Part shown: in pieces, positions 47,909 through 58,300 of the stretch | How positions within the stretch are numbered: position 1 is the first letter of the stretch | How the letters are laid out: every line of letters begins with the position of its first letter | NCBI RefSeq assembly: GCF_964355755.1 | Contig: NC_092672.1 | Span: 2,480,001 to 2,544,000, forward strand | Direction of reading: 5' to 3' | Length of the DNA: 64,000 bases | DNA from: Antedon mediterranea | Lineage: Eukaryota; Echinodermata; Crinoidea; Comatulida; Antedonidae | Position numbers and translations under genes: made by a program | Notes under the pieces: generated by a model | Databases searched by the model: none | Seen by the model: only the letters and a program-made list of their open reading frames with translations | What the model was told of the DNA's origin: nothing

Positions 47909-49981
47909 TTAAATATCTCTCTCGCTGAAATATATTTCTTTGGTTGCCGGTGCAAATAAAAAAAGAAGTCCAACAACAACTTGGAATAGTAGTACGCCCC
48001 ATCCAAGTCCGTATCCCCAACTAAACTCCCATTCCTTGCGGAATTGATACACATCCGCCTGGAGGATTAGGATAGGAAATGTAACCAATACGGCAAACAG
48101 TAAAACACCTATATGAATACAAGGAAAAATAATACATGATATACAAAATATTTTGACGTACACACTCGTTTGCTTTTGTACGGATTAGCCGACTTTCTGT
48201 ATCGATTATCTCTGTTTTTATCTTTAATCACAAAGATCACCTATTACAATTCTTCAAAGTCACGAATTTAAAATCTTTTTTTTTAATTTAAAAATGTATA
48301 AATCGGTGTTACTCTCTTAATTACGTCTGGTAATGTTAATCAGGAAGTATGATAGATAGGCCTATTAAAGCTCTGTCTACACTATCAAACTAGTGTGACA
48401 AACTAGTGTGACAAACTAGTGTGACAAACAAGTGTGATATGCCTAAATATGGTAGTGATATGGCACCATCATGTCCATATATCATTTTTGTTGTCGCATA
48501 CAATTTGATAGTGTAGATAGAGCTTTATGAACATTTGCCGTGTCTCACATCAGTCTATTGTGTCGATTCCATCTAGTAATGTTTCGTTCGTTCGTCGGCC
48601 ATCTTCATCTACGAATCGACTCCCCCTCCCCCCACCACCCTTTCCCAACCCATCTGTCCACTATATACTCTTGCAAGCACCCGTTCCGTAACCCTTGGAA
48701 ATTGGTCCCTAACGTAGACCTACACAACCATTATCATTATTTACAACCAGCACAACGTCATGAGTTCGTACTTCTTTGTTATCATTATATTGATACTACA
48801 TTCATATTCTGTTCATCCTAAGATTCGTCGCAATTTTATATATTTCTGTTTCGTCATTTGAATCACGTCATTTTAATTAGTCAAAAACCCACCTGACAAA
48901 ATAACTGCGATGCCGCCAATTGTGGTAAGTCTTCGTTTAATCGGACGGGCTGTAAACCAAGAGATGGTAACCAGCACTGCTCCGACGATCATTGCTAATA
49001 ATGACAAAATTGATAGGACCTGGCAGGCAGACAACCATGCTACAGTGAGAAAAATAAATAGCTGTAAACTGTTAGGCCCTAGGCCTGAATATCGTCAACT
49101 CTCTCTATTACACTGTGATCTTTTCTTTCTCAACTTGTAGCGCCCAAAAAATCAATAAAACCTCCCGAACGATTCAAATGACGATTAAGCCTGTTTAATA
49201 ATGTCAGATTTCATATTCCATCTAATTTTTGTGACGCAACGAACTTACAACCAATCAGCTCAAGATTCAATTCGCGCGCATAGATACGGTACCACCGGTT
49301 GTGATGCAAGCTCACTCGCGCATAAATCGATTAACTGCTTTGTCTTGTCAACTGAAGTACCCGATATCGAGGTCATCAAAATGCGCATACTAAAGGTCAT
49401 TAAGGCCTATAAATGACCGGTAACCGGTATACCTACATTCATACAATTAAATAGGCCTATTTTCGATTTACGAAATATATAGCAGCATACATTTCATAAA
49501 GAAGTAGGTTATAATTTCACCCGGACCTTCATTATTGAACAATTAATGTTGACATAGCTAGTAGCATGTAATGCTGTACGGTACCAACATCAAATTCTCA
49601 CTATTGTTAATCAAAATACGGTTAGTACGTCATCAACAAAACAAAAAATACACACACATAAGAACAAAAATAACACAAACAACCAAATACGAACTCACAT
49701 TCTGTGACCGCCTTATAGCAAGAGACCTCTTTTTGTTGCGGGGGCGTGGTGGGGATGGTTTCCCCTACGGCAGGGATAACATTGGCTGTTGGAATGACTC
49801 TGTTGCTCCCGTTATAGCATTCTCTCCATAGGCCTTGTCTGTACCCAGATTCACTGTGTATCCAATACGTGTTACCGTTGACCGCAATGAATAAAATGAT
49901 CCCAATCCACAGAAGAATGTACGCTATTGCTTTATATGGTTTCCAGATAGTAGTTGTAACAATGTTCGCCTCTTGTTCCAT
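47909..49981 (-). CDS. claudin/PMP22-like four-transmembrane protein
   Basis: Exons, in minus-strand order: 49981-49699, 49039-48893, 48108-47909. The joined frame is 209 aa, a normal claudin length. I see four hydrophobic segments near residues 18-37, 102-123, 133-157 and 180-200. The first extracellular loop has the claudin signature W (40) - GLW (50-52) - C (55) - C (88), and Asn57 (NGS) is a possible N-glycosylation site. Claudins and their relatives form or regulate septate/tight-junction barriers; which subfamily this is cannot be told from the sequence alone. The start is the ATG at 49981; the GTG three codons upstream is not needed. The TAA lies at 47909-47911. The gene is divergent from the LRR gene at 52051, about 2 kb away. 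The C-terminal tail is short (KEIYFSERDI) and lacks the classical YV PDZ-binding end. Confidence 0.82.
48366..48527. mobile_element. MITE family A copy with triplicated ACTAGTGTGACAA
   Basis: Left end TAAAGCTCTGTCTACACTAT, right end TTTGATAGTGTAGATAGAGC. Near the left end ctagtgtgacaaa is repeated three to four times. It lies in intron 2 of the claudin-like gene. Confidence 0.85.
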
Positions 49982-50369
49982 TTTGAGCACGCAGACGACG
50001 ATAACTATCCTGCCATTTAATTATTTCAAACCTGGCGTATAAATTAAAAATGTCCTAATGTTTATGGGTAATTAGTAGCTGGCGTGGAATGCCTCAATAC
50101 GTTTACACGTTAATGTTTTACTTGTGTATGAAGCACCGCCTCCACACTGTCGTCTGCAACGAGAAAGTGACGGGTTATTTAAACTCGCGCGGAATGTGAA
50201 ACAGATACTCCACGTCTCGCCAGCAGATCCTCTGTTGTTGTCTCTTTATGTTTTATGACCTTTGAATACAACAGGGGGTTGCAAGACTATAAGCATACGT
50301 TTTGCGTGTTGAATGGTAAATTGAGTGTCGAGTTTAAAATATCTGAAGTTCATTAATATAATACCATAT

Positions 50370-50458
50370 GTAATTTAAGCACTAACGTTTGGTAGGACCA
50401 TACCCTAAGTGTCGGTTTTGGTATCTAATACCGTACCAAACGTTAGTGCTTAAATTAC
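50370..50458. repeat. perfect 25-bp inverted repeat with 39-base loop
   Basis: The left arm at 50370-50394 (gtaatttaagcactaacg...) is exactly complementary to the right arm at 50434-50458. The spacer is 39 bases. No terminal duplication or coding capacity is visible. Confidence 0.9.
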
Positions 50459-50493
50459 CTATACCACACAAACTCCGCACCTCAACACCACCA

Positions 50494-50509
50494 CCCCCCC
50501 CCCCCCCCC
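50494..50509. repeat. poly(C) run
   Basis: Sixteen C in a row within a longer C/A-rich stretch (about 50481-50525). The complementary strand is G-rich. Confidence 0.9.
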
Positions 50510-52050
50510 ACCCCCACATACCCCCTATCCCGCTACTATGCAATCAATTGCGAAAAGCTTGAATAAAGGCCATACCTTCATTATGAAAGCTATTAAACGA
50601 ATAGGCCTATTTAAAACTTCAACAATTCAAAAGCGACGACGACCATCAATTAATCAGTCCGATAAATAATAATATTAAAGATACGGTGTATACTCTGCCT
50701 TAGAACCTACCTTTGTCCTTGTTCTTCTTGTAAAGTTTGCCTCTCGACGGATCATCCACTGTATTATTGACTACATTTATGTAAGGGGTATACAAACTTA
50801 CTTCAAACTGTGCAATATTTCGTACAAGGTCAGCATGCGCAGGATGATGGAATAAAGGTGAGCACGCGAGCTATATTCTCTTCCAACAGGTTTCAACAAT
50901 TATACCTACGAGGCCAATCGATTTCTGGGATTACATTGGTTTTCAGAGGTGAAAATAAAGGGTATTAGGTCCTACACATAATTAACATCACATCACGTCA
51001 ACTTCAAGGTTTTAGGAATTGTTTGAACAGGTGTAGCGCTGTTTTTACATTCAGGTATGGAACGCCGAAATAACGCACATGCAAGTTTCAAATAAAATGT
51101 GAATGAATTGTGAAATAACGCACATTGCAAGCTCACACACTAAAATGTTAAAGACGCAGTTGCGATCATTTTTGATAGCGAGAGATCCTAAAAAGATGGT
51201 TGGAGAAGGTTTAACAACACTGCTTATTAAAATATAACAATGGAGCTATATTAGATTTGAACCGGAGACCGTGAGAACTTATGTCGAGTACTTCAAACTA
51301 ATACCATTTTAGCACAAGGTGATAAAAACAATTGAACATTACTAGTTCGTCATAATGCATATAACCTAATTAAATTATTGTCTGCGGCTACGACACGCAT
51401 GGTGCAATACATTCAGAATAGGATCGTAATGATATGAATGAACGATATTACACTGTGTTCTCTCAAGCGTGCAAATCGATTGTTGTATATTGGCCTGGCA
51501 ACATGACGTCAGAATAGACTCAATATGGTTGGTAGTGGTGGGTAAGTGCGTACTTAAAAAATGGATAGGCCTTGCTACTAGCAATAAATTGATAGATACG
51601 ACTAGTTTTTAAATATCAAATGTTTTTAAGTTGTTAGAATTTGCTTGATTATTGTAATTGGAGTACATGAATTTAGTCTGGAGGTAGGTGAGATCGTAGG
51701 CCTAGCTAAGCTAGCTAGCTAGTTAGTCTAGGAAACTGTATTGAACGACAAGCCGGGATTTCCGCTGAAATGATGATCGTTATGTATGGAACGTCAATGT
51801 GTATGGCGCGCCATAAGTACCATAATGTACCATTTCTGCCAGATTTAGTATTTTAGCATTCCAATAAATACAAAACAAATTTTGAATCAAATTTTTGCCT
51901 CAATTGAGATTGTAATCGCACAAATTTAATATATTAAAAATGTACACAAAATGTTGTTTTTGTTGAAAACAGAAAACAGTGCAGGAAGCAGTGCCATCAA
52001 TATGAAATTTTTATGTTTGGATTTTGTTTATTTATCAACACAGTGAGGAG

Positions 52051-54450
52051 ATGCTTGATGAAGGCACTAATGCCGAAATTGGAGTACCGGTTCTGAAACC
52101 ATCGGGGCAACAAGGGACAGTACAACAACAGACTGAAACAAATTCATCCAAGGTAAGATTTAACAAACAAAAAATTGTATTTATTTGTCTCATCGTTCAT
52201 AATTGATTTGTAAATAATACATTTCTGTTGATTTAAAGCTGCCCTCCCGACTCTATCGTTATGCAGTTTGGCATGACATGCGAGAAAATGAAATCCAAGG
52301 CACGCAGTTGCACAACCCACGTGTACGGAAAGGTCCTGAGCAAAAAGAACAAGAATTCTACAAGACGGAAGATGAGCATGGGAGAAAACTTTATCATGGA
52401 ATGAAAGGAATGGCACGGAAAAATTATCAATCAAAAACAGAAGACTGGGAAAATGCAGTGGTATGTACAACAGGTTGTTTTTAAAAATCTAAAAAATGGG
52501 ATAATCCAGGGCAACTGTAGCGTGCATAAAATAATCCAGGGCAGCTGTAGCATTCAAATAGATTCCAGGGTAGCCGTTGCATGCATAAAATAATCCAGGG
52601 CAGCTGTAGCATCAATAAAATAATACAGGAAAGCTGTAGCATGCATAAAATAATACAGGGCAGCTGTAGCATGCAAAAAAGAATTCAGGGCAGCTTTAGC
52701 ATGCAAAAAAGAATCCAGGACACCTGTAGCATGCACAAAATAATAGAGGGCAGACATAGCATGCATAAAATAACCCAGAGCAGACGTAGCATGCATAAAA
52801 TAATCCAGGGCAGCCTTAGCATGCATAAAATAATACAGGGCAGCTGTAGCATGCATAAAATAATCCAGGGCAGCTGTAGCATGCAAAAAAGAATTCAGGG
52901 CAGCTTTAGCATGCCTAAAAGAATCCAGGACACCTGTAGCATGCACAAAAGAATCCAAGGCAACTGTAGCTTGCATAAAATAATACAGGGCAGCTTTAGC
53001 ATGCAAAAAAGAATTCAGGACACCTGTAGCATGCAAAAAAGAATCCAGGACACCTGTAGCATGCATACAAAAATCTAGGGCAGCTTTAGCATGCAAAGAA
53101 GAATGGATTATATATCCATTCTCCAAATTTCCTAATCAATTAAAAAAATATATCTTTTATTTTATAGTAGAAAAATATTGTGATGTGACGAGTAAAAGCT
53201 ACTGTATCTCATTAATGTCACCATGTTGGTCCAATTGTACATTCTAAATTTAAATTCACTTTATTTCAGAATGTAAACTTGTCCTTTCAAGATCTGGGAC
53301 ATCCATACCAACTGGAAACATTTAACAGGATTATGAAAAGATTGATAAGAGCCGAAAAGATAACGCTGATCCACAATAGTCTGCAAGATATGCACTCAAT
53401 TAACTTCCCTGTGTATGTATACCTGACCTTTGACATTAGAGCTTAAAATTGCCTTGTGATTTAGCATTGCCCTGTGTTAGTAAGCCTAGAAAATAATCCC
53501 TGTCCACACACATTTATATATTTTACTTTAATTTATATTTTGAAGTTTGACAAAAAAAGTGTGATGTACCCAAATATGGTAGTGATATGCTATGGTAGTG
53601 ATATGCTATGGTAGTGATACGACATCATCATGTCCATATATGGGCACATTACATTTTTTTGTCAAATACCGTTTGATAGTGTAGACAGAGTTTAATGCAG
53701 TTACTGCAGTAACCAGATTTGATTTACTGCAGTAATGTATGATTTCAGTTTGTTGCAATAGCGTTTTCTAGTTAGTAACTGCAGTAAATAGTGTGTAAGC
53801 TTAGAATACATCTCAATATTAACTCCTATTTTCACAGTTGTCAAGTGTTGAACCTCAGTGAGAATTACTTTCAAAGTTTCTCCAAATTTCCCAAGTGTCA
53901 CAAAGTGACGACCCTTCTTGTACCAGACAATTCCGTTGTGACCTTGGATGGCATTGGATCTATCGGAGGAAAAGAACTCAAGAGTCTTGACCTTAGAAGG
54001 AATCCATGCACATTTATTGACAATTACAGAAAAAGGTATTAACATTTAATAAACATTTATTTAACATTTATTTGATTTAAATTTTCTGGATTATTCCATA
54101 AAAAGAATCAATAAAACGAAGATGTGACAAAAAAAATATGCCCATATATGGACATGCTGATGTCATATCACTACCATATGTGGGCATATCACTACCATAT
54201 TTGGGCACACAAACTTTTTTTGTCAAACTAGTTTGATAGTGTAGACAGAGCTCAAGGGAACACATTGTGTTTACATGCCCTATTCTAACTTAGCATCTTT
54301 TTCAATGCTGATTGTGTTTATTTTATTGTTTCAAGGGTTTTTAAGAGCTTACCACACCTTGAAGAATTGGACGGTATACCAAGACTAGCTTCTGACCTGG
54401 AAGAGTTTGAAGAACTCGATACGCCCTCTAGAGGATGTATTGTCTCATGA
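52051..54450 (+). CDS. small leucine-rich-repeat protein with C-terminal CaaX box
   Basis: Coding exons: 52051-52152 (the exon itself probably begins at 52044 after a CAG acceptor), 52239-52460, 53270-53412, 53838-54035, 54336-54450. The joined frame is 259 aa. Residues 1-108 are polar and charged with no recognised domain. About 109-230 forms leucine-rich repeats (LIHNSLQDM, CQVLNLSENYFQSF, VTTLLVPDNSV, LKSLDLRRNPC) closed by an LRR-cap-like segment (NYRKRVFKSLPHLEELDGI). The last residues, RGCIVS, form a CaaX box; Ser at X favours farnesylation, so membrane attachment is likely. I do not recognise the exact orthologue. The ATG is the first in exon 1, but an upstream coding exon is possible because the frame is open to the acceptor. 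It converges on the oxygenase gene. An AATAAA lies at 54951. Confidence 0.75.
52499..53104. repeat. 30-bp minisatellite, ~20 units, in intron 2 of the LRR gene
   Basis: About twenty 30-bp units of the type taatccagggcagctgtagc followed by atgcataaaa. Units 6-8 and 13-15 share the same variants in the same order, giving a higher-order period of seven units (210 bp). Because 30 is divisible by three and units lack stops, open frames of 165 (plus) and 190 (minus) codons run across it. Both lie inside the intron and are artefacts. Confidence 0.95.
53542..53694. mobile_element. MITE family A copy, left end eroded
   Basis: In intron 3 of the LRR gene. The right end GTTTGATAGTGTAGACAGAG is clear. 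The left end survives only as aagtttgacaaaaaaagtg. A tatggtagtgatatgc segment is tandemly repeated. Confidence 0.7.
54121..54254. mobile_element. MITE family A copy, left end eroded
   Basis: In intron 4 of the LRR gene. Right end TTTGATAGTGTAGACAGAGC. The interior has two accatatttgggcac-type blocks. Confidence 0.75.
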
Positions 54451-55332
54451 TTCAATGGAGAAAACAAATTTGCCATTAGTAATAACTATAAATTATAACT
54501 AACTTGGATTTAACACCTTGCTTCTAATGTGTACATTTTTATTGTAGATAACTGACTTATTTATGGTATAAAAACTAAACTGTGCCGCAGAAACATTTGT
54601 TGAAAAAATGTCTGTTTATTTTTAAAATGAATGATTGCAATATAGAAAACTTGATTTTGTTAAAATGAATCAAATTACATTTAAGATATTTTTATGTATA
54701 TATTTTTAAAAAAGGTCAGTGCTAAGGATTCTGGTTTAATTGCAGAATGCACCTCCTGATAAAGCGCTGCGTTGTGGCTGTTGTTTGTTTTGTTTCCGGG
54801 TTTAATCCAAATTTCAACTGTTTGCATTTAAACAAAGACCCATGTGATGAATAGTACTGTATATCAGACATGGGTGGATCCACAAGGGTAGCGCTAGGGA
54901 TACAATGATTTTGGCAGCTAAAATAAGATCACTTTTGAGTTGAACTATTAAATAAAGATATTAGATTAGCTGAATATAAAGTCAATTTTCAAAAAAACAG
55001 AAAACAACTTTTTTAATAATGAAAGTTTAATTGGCAATTTAAATATTCTGAAAGAAATGAAAATAAATTAATCTTCAAAACACCACATAGAAAATAAAAA
55101 GTGATAAAAGGTTCTCTTATGATACACCCTATAGTTCATACGCTACCGATACAATTAAAATAGTGTTTCAAATTGTCCTTAGAAAAAACATATATGGAAT
55201 GTTAGAAGTGTTTTTATTAATTTTAAAAATACTCTCAAAATAAATACCATACCATGGTCTAATGGTAGTGCATCTGCATACTAAGCAAAAGGTGTAAGTT
55301 TAAGTCTTACTGTTGTGGACAGTTTAACTTGC
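54451..55332. other. short intergenic region between convergent genes
   Basis: Holds the presumed 3' ends of both genes (AATAAA at 54951 plus; TTTATT at 55213, i.e. AATAAA on the minus strand) and the tRNA-like element at 55250. Confidence 0.5.
55250..55320 (+). mobile_element. tRNA-like sequence (decayed tRNA or SINE head)
   Basis: A-box-like TGGTCTAATGG, an anticodon-arm-like tgc-atactaa-gca, and a T-arm-like gtaag-tttaagt-cttac with a perfect 5-bp stem. The acceptor stem does not pair well and the B box is off consensus, so it is not a convincing functional tRNA. Confidence 0.45.
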
Positions 55333-58300
55333 TTAGAGGATCTTTAAAATCTTTTCTGCATATTCCTTCTCAAAGTTCATAAATTGTTTCCAATATTCAT
55401 CAAAGTGATGTTTTAACTCATCTGTATTATCTTCTATTTTAAGGAGCAAATTTTCCAAAAAATCTTTTCGTTCTTTATAAACTTGGTAATCTAAAAAAAA
55501 GAAAAATAGCAATTTTACATTCAGTATATAGATATAGATATGTACATATGTTTATAGTGGTTGTACAATTTAAAAAAAAAAGTATTTAGGAGGTATAAAG
55601 TACTTTAAGCAAGTCCATAATAAGTGTGCCATTATAAATGTTTTTTAGAGGGTGGGGTGGAGGGTGTCATTTAAGAAGTAAACAAACAAACAAATACAGT
55701 ACATGGTTTTTGCTTTATACATTTTGGTTTGAACCATATTTCCCGAAAAAAATACAATTTTTTCTGAGAAAATAAAATCAAACATCAGTACCTTCATCTT
55801 CTCCTAAATCGTCTTCCTCTTCATCACTAGTATATTGTACTATATTGTCAGTCGTTACTCCTCGAAATGAATACTCAGCCAGACGCCAGTCAACCATTCT
55901 TTGTTCATCGATATTTGCCAACAAACTGTTTACGTATGATGATTCAAATTCTGGTTTCTAAGCAACAATAATAACTTATTTTAGGAGTATATAAAAAAGA
56001 TGTTTTTTAGACACTTTTAAGAAATAGATAATATTTCATAAAATAAAGTTAATATAACTTCAGTAGAACCAATCATATTGAGGGGACACTTTCTGGTGAA
56101 ACAGACAAGGAAAAATATCTGTTGTACCACTGAACTGTTAAAGAGACCGGTATTAGAGGAACACTTTGGTTGTGTGGCAAAGGTATCCCCTCAGTAGTGT
56201 AACATATTGGGCAAACGCTCCTGTTTTAGCCAGCGAGTGATCATAGTTGTACGCCATGTGTTCCTTAATGACCATTCAGCTGTATAAATTTATGAATGAT
56301 TGAAGAAATATAGTTTCTCAAACCTCCTGCCATTTACTTGATTTAGCCCTTTGCCAAGTAATTTGTCTCAATCTGTCATTGTTAATGTGTTATTAGATAT
56401 AGAAAGTACAGTATATCACACTCTCACATCAGTGTCAGTAGCCTAACTTAGGGGTGAGGCCCTTGGTTTAGCACTCCTAAGTGGGTATCTACCGCCTGGT
56501 AGTTGCATTGGACTGAACATGTGATGGTCCTTAAGTTCTGGGGTCCCTGAGTTTACGCCACTGATATTATCTAATAATAATATTATAACTATAATCATGA
56601 TCTTATCTTACATCATGTTTCTTCAGTATGTTGAGTGCAGCTTGGTGTAACCCTAACTCATGGACTATAGTTTGGGAAAAAATCTTGTTCCTGGCAACGT
56701 TTTCATTAACGGACAACTTCACAGCAAATGATAACCTGAAATATAAAAAAGAGTGATATAGCAGGTCAGGGGTCACCAGTTTTTCTTGATGTCTGGTTAT
56801 TTATTTAATTAAGCATTGACTGTCAACCCTGTAGCCAGGGGGTTTCGAGGATTAGAACGGATCCAGCTTTTTCCTAAAATGCCCTTTCAAATTAGTAAAT
56901 ATGCCTAACTACAGTAGCCTAGCTTATGACGATTATGGCAAAATGACCCCCTCTTCTCCCCCACTCAATCTTAGCCACAAGCTTGATTGTACTGTATGTG
57001 TATTTTCAAAGGGTTAAAAATGCCAATTTGGTTCCTCACCTTGCTCCATTAAATGTAGGACTTGGCGGCCTTGCAGAATGCGGTATAATTCCTTCAAATA
57101 TTACGGCTCGACCATACTTTGGTAGAACAGCTGCATTGTTATGATAAAAAATTACAATAAAGGTCATGCAAAGGTCATGTAATAAAATAATACAGCATAT
57201 GGTTTTATTTCTTCTATATCATTATCATTACAATAACCTTATGGTTATTAAATATTATATTACCTCAACACTAAAAACATGTTGACTGGTATTTCCACCC
57301 ACCCCCTTGGGGACACTTATATGAAATGAACTTCAACAGAATGAAATCTTCAAAACTCTCCAAATACCGGACTCTCTGAAAACTGGAAAATCTCCCAAAA
57401 CTAGACTTTTCTTAAGGTCCAAAATGTCCTAGATTCTGTTTTACCATTATAAACACATTCCAAATACCAGACTTTCTGGAAAACCTGACATATTAGGCCA
57501 GAAAGGGTGTTTGGTATTGGGAGAGTTCTGTATAGAAATATACTGTATGTTTTAACATCCCCGTAACACCCCTGTCACATTTGTTAGTTCTTGAAGGTGT
57601 AATGTTAGGGTTCTACCTGTAAAGTAATAATTTTATGGAACTTAATTCAATTGAACTTACTGGTGATCAAATCCGAGTCATCATATTTCGTTTCAAAAAA
57701 TGCAGTTTCACCGTAGTAATCAGGGGACCAATCATGATTCAGATACAAAAGGAAGGTCCACTCTTCTTCGTCATCCTCGCAATCCTCGTGGATGCGGGTA
57801 CTGTCAGCGTTGCGTATGATGTTGCAAGAAATATCGTACGGAAACCAATCATCCTTGCCTGAAATTTTTATCAAATGAAATAAAAGTCCAATCTTACAGC
57901 GAGTTTGTTACCCAGGCGAACATTCTAAACATAGCAGCTCTATCAACCTCAATAGGCCTAGAGTACTTATTTTGACATCACATGGTGCAGTAACATTACC
58001 TGATGAAAATGAAGCCACCTGTTTTACGATGGGCCACAAACGGGTGCTCACAAATTCATCCACAGGAAACCCTGCGATCCAAACCACGTTATCACTCTCA
58101 AAATCAAAACTATCGTCATAGTAATAACTACCTAAATAAAACAATATGACAGACAGTTAAATAAATATTACTACACAGATTTTACACATAAACTGGATTT
58201 GTTTTCATTGTTTTAATATGTATTAAGGCTATTCACTATAACTTGCTGTAACAAAAGAATTTACCATAGTTTAACACATGATGTTTTATCTTTTCAAGAT

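Larger units (their letters stand above)
49982..52043. other. shared upstream region of the divergent claudin-like and LRR genes
   Basis: No further coding exon seen. Structured features are the hairpin at 50370-50458, the poly(C) run at 50494 and a single X-box-like site at 51490-51502 (TTGGCC-T-GGCAAC, 11 of 12 to the RFX consensus), followed at once by a TGACGTCA-type CRE (atgacgtcag). Non-coding first exons of either gene may lie here. Confidence 0.5.

Noticed and set aside
49622-49698. Extension of the claudin-like first exon frame (CLCYFCSYVCVFF...)
   Set aside because: A gtgagt donor ends the exon at 49699 in the phase required by exon 2. The claudin fold continues there and not in the read-through.
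52554-53126. 190-codon minus frame and 165-codon plus frame with repeated 10-residue units
   Set aside because: Both are created by the 30-bp minisatellite and lie within an intron bounded by good splice sites of the LRR gene.
55250-55320. Functional tRNA gene
   Set aside because: The T arm pairs, but the acceptor stem and B box do not fit, so it is listed as a decayed tRNA-like element.
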